Origin: Pseudomonas psychrophila | GTDB lineage: Bacteria > Pseudomonadota > Gammaproteobacteria > Pseudomonadales > Pseudomonadaceae | Direction of reading: 5' to 3' | Length of the DNA stretch: 64,000 nucleotides | Assembly (NCBI RefSeq): GCF_001043005.1 | Contig: NZ_JYKZ01000005.1 | Coordinates: forward strand, 124,001 to 188,000 | Part shown: in pieces, positions 56,901 to 64,000 of the stretch | How positions within the stretch are numbered: position 1 is the first letter of the stretch | Layout: each line of letters starts with the position of its first letter | The notes under the pieces: model-generated | Databases searched by the model: none | The model's input: the letters and a program-made list of their open reading frames with translations, nothing else | Told to the model about the DNA's origin: nothing | Translations under genes and position numbers: made by a program

Positions 56901-57872
56901 TCAGTCCTGTACGTGGCACCTGACCTGTTGGTGTTGACCACCGCGCATCACCTGCGGCTGCCCGCAGTCTTGTCTGCTCAAGCTACAGCGCTCAAAGAAA
57001 AAGCACCCTTCGGGCAGGTTCCTGTTACCCGGCAGTTCGGTAGGTGCCGCCACTTGTTCGGCCAGCAGCGGCACGCCCAGCCGCGGCACCGCTTCGAACA
57101 GCAGGCGGGTGTAAGGGTGGCGCGGCTGCTCCAGTACCTGGGCGGCGCTGCCCAGTTCGACGATCTGACCCAGATACATCACCGCCACCCGATCGGCCAT
57201 ATGGCGCACAACCGAAACATTATGGGAAATCAGGATGTAGGTCAGGTTGCGCGCCTGTTGCAACTCGGCCAACAAGTTGAGGATCTGTGCCTGCACCGAA
57301 ATATCCAGCGCAGAGGTCGGTTCGTCCAGGACGATGATGTCCGGGTCGGATGACAGGGCCCTGGCGATCGCAATCCGCTGGCGCTGGCCACCGGAAAACT
57401 GGTGTGCAAAACGGTCCAGGTATTCCGGGCGGATTCCCACCTGGGCTGCCACTTTGGCGGCAATGCTGCGCATCTGCTCGCTGGAACGCATGCCCCGGGC
57501 ATACAACGGCTCGGTGATGATGCGCCAGATCGGCAGGCGCGGGTTCAGCGACGATTGGGGGTCCTGGAACACGATCTGGACGTTACTGCTGCCTTCGCCA
57601 TTTTTCCCGTTGGCCCAGCTCACTGCGCCGCTAGTGGGCTTGAGCAGGCCCATGAGTAATTGTGCCAGTGTGCTTTTGCCGCAGCCCGACTCGCCGACGA
57701 TGCCCAGAGTTTCTCCGGCCCGGACCTGCAAGTCGATGCCGTTTAGCGCGTGGGCGTAGCCCCGGGGCCGTCCCAGCCAGTCGTTGCTGACGGAGAAACG
57801 CACGCGAACGTCTGTCAGCTTGAGAATCTCTGGGGCCGTGTCGATTGCAGGGTAAATCAGCGCACTGTTCAT
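56901..57872 (-). CDS. ddpF: Dipeptide ABC transporter ATP-binding protein, DdpF/DppF type
   Basis: 323 residues: Walker A GESGCGKSTLAQ, signature FSGGQRQRIAIARAL, Walker B IIVLDEPTSALD, and the oligopeptide-type C-terminal Cys-rich segment (CFFFERCSLSRQDC) that often binds an Fe-S cluster. The start is the ATG at 57872, preceded by GAGGAG and touching the previous stop (TGATG). Last gene of the ddp-type operon. Confidence 0.87.
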   Translation of the reverse strand: MNSALIYPAIDTAPEILKLTDVRVRFSVSNDWLGRPRGYAHALNGIDLQVRAGETLGIVGESGCGKSTLAQLLMGLLKPTSGAVSWANGKNGEGSSNVQIVFQDPQSSLNPRLPIWRIITEPLYARGMRSSEQMRSIAAKVAAQVGIRPEYLDRFAHQFSGGQRQRIAIARALSSDPDIIVLDEPTSALDISVQAQILNLLAELQQARNLTYILISHNVSVVRHMADRVAVMYLGQIVELGSAAQVLEQPRHPYTRLLFEAVPRLGVPLLAEQVAAPTELPGNRNLPEGCFFFERCSLSRQDCGQPQVMRGGQHQQVRCHVQD

Positions 57873-58867
57873 CACGAAAGCTCCTCTTGCGGTAACCAGC
57901 ACGCGCTTTTGCGTTGCTCATCATGGTGGATGGCGGTCAGCACCGGGCGTTTGGCGCACACCGGCATGGCATGTGTGCAGCGCTCGGCGAAGGTGCATCC
58001 GGTGGGCAATTGTGAAAGGTTCGGAACTTGCCCGGGAATGGTCATGAGTGGCTGGCCCGGTTCGACCATCTCAGGCAAGCCACTGAGCAAACCCTGGGTG
58101 TAGGGGTGCCGGGGATTGCTCATGACCTCGGCCGTCAGCCCCTGTTCAACCACTGCACCGGTGTACATCACATAGACCCGGTCGCAGAACTGCGACACCA
58201 GCGCCATGTCATGGGTGATGAGCAGGATGGCCGTGCCTTTTTGACGGGCTTTTTCGCGCAGCAACAACAGCACCTGGCGTTGAACTGTTACGTCGAGTGC
58301 AGTGGTGGGCTCGTCGGCTATCAGCAATTGCGGCTCGCACGAGAACGCCAGGGCAATCATGACCCGCTGACGCATGCCACCGGACAGCTCGAACGGGTAA
58401 CTCTCCAGAACCTGTTCCGGGCTGGCAATGTGCATGTCGCGCAGCAGTGCGATGGCCTTGGCGTGGGCAGCGCTGGCGCTGATCTTTTGGTGGTGAATGA
58501 TCACGTCGAGCATTTGCCGGCCAATACGCCGGGTCGGATTCAGTGCGGTCATCGGTTCCTGGAAAATCATTGCAGCATCACGGCCACGTATTTTCAGCAG
58601 GTCTTTTTCGGGTGCGCTGAGCATGTCGCGATTGAGCATACTCAGGCTGCCTGAAGTGATGCGATAACTGCGCTCGGGAAGCAGCCGCATACTCAGCATC
58701 GCGGTCACGGACTTGCCCGATCCGGACTCACCGACCACACCGACGATTTCGCCGGGATTGACGTGCAGTGACACGCCGTTCAGTGCCTTGACGCTGCTCT
58801 TGTAGGCAGGAAACTCAAGACTCAAGTTGTCGATGGCCAGCACAGGATTACACGTAGACATGGTCAT
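57872..58867 (-). CDS. ddpD: Dipeptide ABC transporter ATP-binding protein, DdpD/DppD type
   Basis: 331 residues with Walker A GESGSGKSVTAM, signature LSGGMRQRVMIALAF, Walker B LLIADEPTTALDVTVQ and the C-terminal TGCTFAERCTHAMPVC segment. The start is the ATG at 58867, overlapping the permease stop (ATGA); the ATG at 58861 is also possible. It pairs with DdpF as the two unlike ATPases of a peptide importer. Confidence 0.87.
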   Translation of the reverse strand: MTMSTCNPVLAIDNLSLEFPAYKSSVKALNGVSLHVNPGEIVGVVGESGSGKSVTAMLSMRLLPERSYRITSGSLSMLNRDMLSAPEKDLLKIRGRDAAMIFQEPMTALNPTRRIGRQMLDVIIHHQKISASAAHAKAIALLRDMHIASPEQVLESYPFELSGGMRQRVMIALAFSCEPQLLIADEPTTALDVTVQRQVLLLLREKARQKGTAILLITHDMALVSQFCDRVYVMYTGAVVEQGLTAEVMSNPRHPYTQGLLSGLPEMVEPGQPLMTIPGQVPNLSQLPTGCTFAERCTHAMPVCAKRPVLTAIHHDEQRKSACWLPQEELS

Positions 58868-59745
58868 TTCCCCTGTTGCCGTGGGTCGAGCAGGTCGCGT
58901 ACGCCATCGCCCAGCAAGTTGAAACCGGTGGCGGTGATCAATATCGCCAGCCCCGGGAAGGTGGAATACCACCAGTTATCCAGGATGTAGTTGCGCCCGG
59001 TCGCAACCATTGCGCCCCATTCGGCCGTTGGCTGCTGCGCGCCCAGGCCGATGAAGCCCAAGGCTGAAGCCATCAGGATGGCGCTGCCGATATCCAGGCT
59101 CAGTTGTACCAGCAAGGGCGGCATGGCGTTGCGGGCAACGTGCCAGTGGACCATGTGCCAGCGCTTGGCGCCGAACGTTTCGGCAGCTTTTACGTAGCCC
59201 ATCTGGCGGATACCCAGGGCCTGGCCACGGGCCAGGCGGACATAGGACGGAATCCGTACCAGGGTGATTGCCAGCATGGCATTGAACAGGCTCGCACCCA
59301 GTGCGGCTGCCAGTGCCATGATCAGCACCAGTGAAGGCACCGACAGCATGATGTCCATCAAACGCATGGTCAGGGAGTCAAAGCGCCCGCCGATCACGCC
59401 GGAAAAACAGCCCAGCAGGCCACCGATAAAACATGAGGCAAAGGCCACGAACAGGCCAACGCCTACCGATTGCTGGCTGCCGTAGAGCACACGACTGAAC
59501 AGGTCCCGGCCCACTTCATCGGTGCCAAACCAGTGTTCGGAGGACGGTGGTGCCAGACGCTCGGCCAGGTTGAGGGCGTTGGGGTCGTGGCTGGCCAGCC
59601 AGGGAGCGAAGATCATGGCCGCCACCACCATCAGGGTGATCAGCAGGCCCGCCATGGTCAGCGGGCTGCGGCGGATCTGATAGGCCAGGTAGGTGAGTTT
59701 TTCACGCCATTGCGGGCCGTGTGTTGCGCTAAGGGGTACCGACAT
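58864..59745 (-). CDS. ddpC: Dipeptide ABC transporter permease, DdpC/DppC type
   Basis: 293-residue permease: an N-terminal helix (LTMAGLLITLMVVAAMIFAPW), then HWFGTDEVGRDLFSRVLYGSQ, the usual DppC-type motif, and the coupling loop YVKAAETFGAKRWHMVHWHV. About six helices. One base separates it from the other permease gene. Confidence 0.88.
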   Translation of the reverse strand: MSVPLSATHGPQWREKLTYLAYQIRRSPLTMAGLLITLMVVAAMIFAPWLASHDPNALNLAERLAPPSSEHWFGTDEVGRDLFSRVLYGSQQSVGVGLFVAFASCFIGGLLGCFSGVIGGRFDSLTMRLMDIMLSVPSLVLIMALAAALGASLFNAMLAITLVRIPSYVRLARGQALGIRQMGYVKAAETFGAKRWHMVHWHVARNAMPPLLVQLSLDIGSAILMASALGFIGLGAQQPTAEWGAMVATGRNYILDNWWYSTFPGLAILITATGFNLLGDGVRDLLDPRQQGK

Positions 59746-59746
59746 C

Positions 59747-60763
59747 TCAATTCACCTCGCCGATGCGTGGATCGATCACGCGGTACAGAAGATCGATGGC
59801 CATGTTCAGCAGTACATAGATAAACGACACCAGGATTGCGAAGCCCATCACCGCCGGGAAATCCAGGGACTGGATCGACTTTACGACGTAGGCGCCCATG
59901 CCCGGCCAGGCGAAAACGGTCTCGGTCAGGACTGCGCCGTACAGCAGATCGCCCAGGGTCAGGCCCAGCACGGTTACCGACGGAATCAGCGCATTGGGCA
60001 GCGCATGACGCAGGATCACGGTCCAGCGCGACAAACCGTAGGCACGGGCGGTGCGGATGTAGTCCTCACCCAATTGATCGAGCATGGCGGAGCGGATCTG
60101 CCGCGAGATGACCCCAAGCGTCACGAACCCCAGGGTTGCTGCGGGCAGGATCAAGTGCTTGAGTGCATCGAAAAACAGAGTGAAGTTCCCGGCCAGCAAT
60201 GAGTCGATCAGGTAGAAACCGGTGATCGTCGACGGTGGCGTGAGCCCTTCGGACAATCGACCACCACCAGGCAGCCAGCCGAGGTGACCATAAAACAGCA
60301 CGATCGCGCCCAGACCTAGCCAGAATGCCGGTGTAGAGATGCCGGTGACGGCCAGGGTACGTGCGATCTGGTCGATGGCGCGGTTGTGGTAGACCGCCGA
60401 CAGCACCCCCAGTGGCACGCCGACCAGAATGGCGAGGAACAATGCCACCAGGGCCAGTTCCAGAGTCGCCGGGAAGAACGCCTGCAAGTCCTCCAGTACC
60501 GGGCGGTTGGTACGAATCGATGTGCCGAGGTCGCCCTGCACAAGGTCCAGCACGTAGCGGCCGTATTGCTGGTACAGCGGCAAATCCAGCCCCAGTTGAT
60601 GACGGATTCCGGCGACCAGCGCATCGCTGGCACGGTCACCGGCGATCAGCCGGGCGGGATCGCCGGGAATCAGATGGGAAATGGTAAAGGTAATCAGCGA
60701 AACACCGAACACGACCAGTAACAGGCCAAGCACGCGCTTGCGCAACAACGTCAGGAAGGCCAT
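59747..60763 (-). CDS. ddpB: Dipeptide ABC transporter permease, DdpB/DppB type
   Basis: 338-residue permease starting LRKRVLGLLLVVFGVSLITFTISHLIPGDPA, the standard DppB opening, with the coupling loop YIRTARAYGLSRWTVILRHALPNAL. Six or so helices. It follows the binding-protein gene by 75 bases in the same operon. Confidence 0.88.
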   Translation of the reverse strand: MAFLTLLRKRVLGLLLVVFGVSLITFTISHLIPGDPARLIAGDRASDALVAGIRHQLGLDLPLYQQYGRYVLDLVQGDLGTSIRTNRPVLEDLQAFFPATLELALVALFLAILVGVPLGVLSAVYHNRAIDQIARTLAVTGISTPAFWLGLGAIVLFYGHLGWLPGGGRLSEGLTPPSTITGFYLIDSLLAGNFTLFFDALKHLILPAATLGFVTLGVISRQIRSAMLDQLGEDYIRTARAYGLSRWTVILRHALPNALIPSVTVLGLTLGDLLYGAVLTETVFAWPGMGAYVVKSIQSLDFPAVMGFAILVSFIYVLLNMAIDLLYRVIDPRIGEVN

Positions 60764-60838
60764 AGGGCACCTCAGTCACACTAACGACAGAAATCCAACG
60801 CCATGCGCGCCATTACTAGCGCGCACGCAGCAGCAGGT

Positions 60839-62419
60839 TTACTTGCTCATGCTGCCCAGGTTGAACACCTGTTCGAGCATGGGGTTGAACACGTAGCCCT
60901 TGACCGAATCACGCATCGGCAGGGTGTAGTTCTTCTGGTAGAGGTAAACGTAGGCACTGTCGTCGAGCACCATTTTCTGGGCCTTTTGATACAGCTCGGT
61001 GCGCTTTGCCGTGTCGCTGGTGGTCGCGGCTTCGCGGATCAGGGTGTCGACCTGCGGGTTGTTGTAGAACGAACGGTTGCCTTGCAGGCCCTGCATCTTG
61101 GAGTCGAACCAGAAGTTCATGAACATGTACGGGTCAGCGAAGTCCGGGCTCCAGGTGCCTACGGCGATGTCGTAGTCGGCTTGGCCAACACGCTCACGCA
61201 GGGTGGCGTTGGCGGTCTTCTCCAGCTTGAGGTTGATGCCCAGAGGGGCGAGGGCGGCTTGCAGGGTCAAGCCGATCGGCTCCCAGTTGGCGTCCTTGTC
61301 CGAGTACATGTAACTCAGGTTGGTGATTTTCTTGGGAACCTTGGCCAGGCTCTCCATGGCAGCAGGCATGTCCTGTTTCATGTTCGGCAACGAGCTGTCA
61401 TAGGCCCACATGCCGTCCGGGATCGGCCCGTTCAGCAGCTCGGCCTTGCCCTTGAGAATGCCCTTGACGATGCCGTTGTAGTCCACCGCCTCGGTGATCG
61501 CACGGCGCGCATCCACGTTGGTCAGGGGGCCTTGCTTGTTGTTCAGGTACAGGTAGGTGACCCGCAGCGACGGGAACTCCTTGACCACGACGCCCGGTTT
61601 GCTGGCCAGAGAACCCAGCTGGTCTTCGGGCATGTCTTCGATGATGTCCAGATCACCGCGTTCCAGTTGCAGGCGGCGTACCGAGGGCTCGGCGATGATC
61701 TTGAGCACGACGGTTTTGAGCGCAGGTTTGGCGCCGGCGTAATAGGGGTTCGGTTCCATGGTCAGCGACTGGCCTTTCTGCCAGTTGCTCAAGCGGTAAG
61801 GGCCAGAACCTGCGGTGTGGCTGGACAGCCAGGCATTGGCCTCTGCGCCTTTGTTGGCCACCAGCGGATTGACGATCGAGGCACCGTTGTGGGCCAGCGT
61901 GAACAGGAAGGGCGCGAACGGTGTCTTGAGGGTGAAGCGCACGGTCTGCGGGTCAATCACCTCAACCACCATGTCTTCAGGGAATGCACCGGATGGGCCC
62001 TGCTTGAGGGTCATCAGACGGTCGAACGAGAACTTGACTGCCGCAGCGTCTACGCCGGTGCCGTCATCGAACTTGTTGCCAGGCTTGAGCTTGAACTCCC
62101 AGACCAGGTTGTCCGGGGAAACAGTCCAGCTCTCGGCCAGGTCTCCCTGGACTTCGGTGCTGCTCTTGTCGCCATCGGTCTTGTAGCCCACCAGTCTCTG
62201 GTAAGACGGGTAGGTGATGGTCCAGTCGTTGTTATCAAAGGTCACGGCCGGATCGAGGGTTTGCGGGTCGGCAGGTTTGCCGATGATCAGGGTGTCCTGT
62301 GCGGTGGCTGCGGTTGCAGCTTGCCAGGTGCCAAGGCTCAAGGCTGCGCACAGCAAGCCAGGTAACAGTTTTCGGGCACGGGAAGCGGTAGTGCGGTTCA
62401 CGGTCTTGATGAGGGTCAT
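60839..62419 (-). CDS. ddpA: Dipeptide-binding protein, DdpA/DppA type (family 5)
   Basis: 526-residue periplasmic binding protein with a signal peptide (LLPGLLCAALSLGTWQAATAA). Family-5 features are GKPADPQTLDPAVTFDN, KLKPGNKFDDGTGVDAAAVKFSFDRL and YNNPQVDTLIREA. The start is the ATG at 62419 with AAGGA eight bases before; the ATG at 62437 is weaker. Next to a D-Ala-D-Ala dipeptidase, so probably binds D-Ala-D-Ala or related wall peptides. Confidence 0.87.
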   Translation of the reverse strand: MTLIKTVNRTTASRARKLLPGLLCAALSLGTWQAATAATAQDTLIIGKPADPQTLDPAVTFDNNDWTITYPSYQRLVGYKTDGDKSSTEVQGDLAESWTVSPDNLVWEFKLKPGNKFDDGTGVDAAAVKFSFDRLMTLKQGPSGAFPEDMVVEVIDPQTVRFTLKTPFAPFLFTLAHNGASIVNPLVANKGAEANAWLSSHTAGSGPYRLSNWQKGQSLTMEPNPYYAGAKPALKTVVLKIIAEPSVRRLQLERGDLDIIEDMPEDQLGSLASKPGVVVKEFPSLRVTYLYLNNKQGPLTNVDARRAITEAVDYNGIVKGILKGKAELLNGPIPDGMWAYDSSLPNMKQDMPAAMESLAKVPKKITNLSYMYSDKDANWEPIGLTLQAALAPLGINLKLEKTANATLRERVGQADYDIAVGTWSPDFADPYMFMNFWFDSKMQGLQGNRSFYNNPQVDTLIREAATTSDTAKRTELYQKAQKMVLDDSAYVYLYQKNYTLPMRDSVKGYVFNPMLEQVFNLGSMSK

Positions 62420-62543
62420 GCCGGTTTCCTTCAACATTCGATGTCTGGAAGTAGGTTTATTTTTGGAATCTATAACCGGGCAGTAGCAGATGAAGCTTGT
62501 TTGAAACGTTTTTGTTGTTGTCGTGAAGCGGTGTCACTGGCAT

Positions 62544-62561
62544 CGAAACTCTTTGGTTTCG
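62544..62561. promoter_or_regulatory. Inverted repeat between ddpX and ddpA
   Basis: CGAAAC-TCTTTG-GTTTCG, perfect 6-bp arms, 9 bases past the ddpX stop. With a nearby AAACGTTT palindrome in the same 150-base gap it may be a site for the RpiR regulator or a small attenuating hairpin; I cannot decide which. Confidence 0.35.
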
Positions 62562-62569
62562 TGGCCGGA

Positions 62570-63121
62570 TTACTCGTGGAGCAAGGGGTAATCGTCAGCG
62601 TTGGGCAGCTCGAAATGCCACCACTCCGTAGGGATCGCCTGGAAGCCCGCGCCCAACATAATGCCCAGCAACAGCAGGCGGTTGCGCTGCACGTTGACCG
62701 GCAGGTCGGGGTAGAACTGATGGGATTTGTCTTCCATGGCATCAAATGCGGTGCCCATGTCCAGCGGCTTGCCGTTTTCGTCCACAAGGGTCAGATCCAC
62801 TGCAACACCGCGACTGTGGTGAGAACCCAGGTGCGGATCACGCACGTAGTCGCCGTTGGGCAACGCTTCCCAGAGCAAAAACTGCGCATAGGGTGGCCGA
62901 TAGGCGTCATAAATGAGCAGGCTGTAGCCAGCAAGGTTCGCCAGCTGGCTGGCCTTGCGCAAACAGACGGCCGCATCACGGTGCAACTGGCAACGCGCTG
63001 TCGGGTAGATGATTTTGCCGGCCAGGTTATCGGCAGTGGCATAGATCATTTCGATCTGCACCTGATACTGCTCCACGTCGATTTCAACGAGCGGGCTTGG
63101 GGTTGCAACGCTTTGGTTCAC
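62570..63121 (-). CDS. ddpX: D-alanyl-D-alanine dipeptidase, VanX/DdpX family
   Basis: 183-residue zinc dipeptidase that splits D-Ala-D-Ala. Motifs: YDAYRP (catalytic Arg), S-x-H102-S-R-G-V-A-V-D109 and E166-W-W-H169, giving the zinc ligands H102, D109, H169 and the base E166. The start is taken as GTG at 63121 (MNQSVATPSPLVEID), seven bases after GGAG; no suitable ATG exists, and upstream in-frame sequence runs into the regulator gene. No signal peptide, so it acts in the cytoplasm on imported dipeptide, as in E. coli ddpX, not as a VanHAX resistance set (no ligase or VanH here). Confidence 0.88.
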   Translation of the reverse strand: MNQSVATPSPLVEIDVEQYQVQIEMIYATADNLAGKIIYPTARCQLHRDAAVCLRKASQLANLAGYSLLIYDAYRPPYAQFLLWEALPNGDYVRDPHLGSHHSRGVAVDLTLVDENGKPLDMGTAFDAMEDKSHQFYPDLPVNVQRNRLLLLGIMLGAGFQAIPTEWWHFELPNADDYPLLHE

Positions 63122-63159
63122 ACAAACACTCCATTTGTGACTTGTTTGAGGCGATCGGC

Positions 63160-64000
63160 TTAGCCTTCGAACTGGCCGAAGGCTTTTTGCAACTGACGAT
63201 TTTTTGCCAGGCGTGCATCCAGATGCTCGCCGTATTTTTCTGCCACTGCCGAAACCATGAGGTTCAACAGGCAAGCCAGGGGAGCCGGGGAATCCCAGAA
63301 CTGCCCGACGTCGGTCTTGATCTGCAGCAGGTCTAGCGGGTAATCCCGGGCCCATGGGCATTGCAGATCGGTGATCAGGGCCAGGGGTAATTGGTTGTCG
63401 ATGGCCGCGTCACAGAAGGTTTGGGTCACGCTGGAGTACGCACGAAAGTCGGCAATGATCGCGTACGGGTTGGCGAAACCGGAATTCAGGGTTTCGGCGT
63501 AGATGCCCGACAGGCCGTCAACGTAGTAGACCTTGGGACGGATGTACTCCAGGTGGCTGTGAAACGCGGTGAGAATGCCGCGAGTGGACTGGATGCCGAG
63601 GATGAACACGGCATCGGCTTCGTGAATGCGTTGCACGATGTGGGCAAAGGTTTCGCTGCGGGCCAGTTCATAGACCTGCTGGATGGCCTCGATTTCGCGG
63701 TGCAGGGAACGGTCCAGCGCATCATCGCAGCTGTTTTCGGCGCGGAAGGCGCCGATACGGTCGGTGATCAACCACGAGGTAGGTGCTTCACCGCGCAGGC
63801 TCTGCTTGACCTCATCCAGGTTCTGATAACCCAGGGAACGCAGGAAACGGCCCACGGAAATACCCGTGGTAGAGGTTTGCTGCGCAATGCTGTCAGCGGA
63901 CTCGAAGGGCAACTGTTGCGGATTGCCCAACAAGTAACTGGCAATACGCTTGCCGGTGGGTGTCAGGTTGGAGAACTCTTGTTCCAGCAACTGAAGAAAG
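63160..64000 (-). CDS. RpiR/MurR-family regulator (5' end outside window)
   Basis: About 280 visible residues: an N-terminal HTH_6 domain (PFESADSIAQQTSTTGISVGRFLRSLGYQ) and a C-terminal SIS sugar-phosphate domain (DAVFILGIQSTRGILTAF). The frame stays open to position 64000, so the true start is probably outside; TTG at 63990 is the only start-like codon seen. RpiR/MurR proteins sense phosphosugars such as MurNAc-6-phosphate, fitting a peptidoglycan-recycling operon. It lies 38 bases before ddpX on the same strand. Confidence 0.85.
   Translation of the reverse strand, partial: FLQLLEQEFSNLTPTGKRIASYLLGNPQQLPFESADSIAQQTSTTGISVGRFLRSLGYQNLDEVKQSLRGEAPTSWLITDRIGAFRAENSCDDALDRSLHREIEAIQQVYELARSETFAHIVQRIHEADAVFILGIQSTRGILTAFHSHLEYIRPKVYYVDGLSGIYAETLNSGFANPYAIIADFRAYSSVTQTFCDAAIDNQLPLALITDLQCPWARDYPLDLLQIKTDVGQFWDSPAPLACLLNLMVSAVAEKYGEHLDARLAKNRQLQKAFGQFEG

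Noticed and set aside
62570..63121. VanX-like gene as vancomycin resistance
   Set aside because: No VanH/VanA-type genes or two-component VanRS are present; the transporter and RpiR regulator point to dipeptide catabolism as in ddpX.

Overview
The window looks like chromosomal DNA of a Pseudomonas, most likely the fluorescens lineage. It is GC-rich and carries a periplasmic cis/trans fatty acid isomerase, NfuA, a B12-riboswitch cbtBA-cobE-cobM operon, a MexEF-OprN-type efflux operon, and many copies of the Pseudomonas intergenic repeat GTGGGAGCGAGC-TGCTCGCGA. I cannot name a species. I see no tRNA, rRNA, CRISPR array, prophage or insertion sequence.

Layout. 1-9.1 kb is core metabolism: metH (cut by the window edge), cti, nfuA, then a cobalamin operon behind a cobalamin riboswitch. 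9.1-16.2 kb is a signalling island: a single-domain response regulator, a large CHASE3-GAF hybrid kinase with three receiver domains, a stand-alone CheR, a receiver-less CheB, a receiver-first histidine kinase and another response regulator. 16.4-26.1 kb holds an anchored HEAT/TPR protein, the mexE-mexF-oprN operon and a TonB-dependent siderophore receptor. 26.5-30.6 kb holds an orphan exported fimbrial-like protein and a fused HAD phosphatase/mannitol-1-phosphate dehydrogenase, a probable one-protein route from fructose-6-phosphate to mannitol.

30.6-39.0 kb is a hydroxyproline-type catabolic cluster: an Ldh2-family imine reductase, a DapA-family deaminase, a proline-racemase-family dehydratase with Ser in place of the first catalytic Cys (a trans-3-hydroxy-L-proline dehydratase signature), a polar amino acid ABC transporter and an aconitase-X-family dehydratase. 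Upstream of it lies a decayed GntR gene whose close intact paralogue sits at 43.8 kb. The same 14-bp GTATAC-centred motif stands before two cluster genes and, with one change, before the intact GntR.

39-43.8 kb holds a small orphan protein with a papain-like Cys/His/Asp pattern and a melibiose-type unit (AraC regulator, GH4 alpha-galactosidase, LacY-like symporter). 43.8-54.3 kb is a hexonate/uronate island: Zn-dehydrogenase, tagaturonate-reductase-like enzyme, altronate dehydratase, KDG kinase and MFS carrier, which together read as L-galactonate -> tagaturonate -> altronate -> KDG -> KDPG. A LysR regulator, an L-fuconate dehydratase and a FadR-type GntR follow. 54.5-64 kb holds a chemoreceptor of unusual layout and a ddp-type operon (RpiR regulator, VanX-family D-Ala-D-Ala dipeptidase, dipeptide ABC transporter) for using peptidoglycan dipeptide.

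Overall the right-hand half is a catabolic accessory region (hydroxyprolines, alpha-galactosides, sugar acids, D-Ala-D-Ala) fitting a plant- or soil-associated life. All functions are read from sequence motifs and gene order; none was tested by database search.
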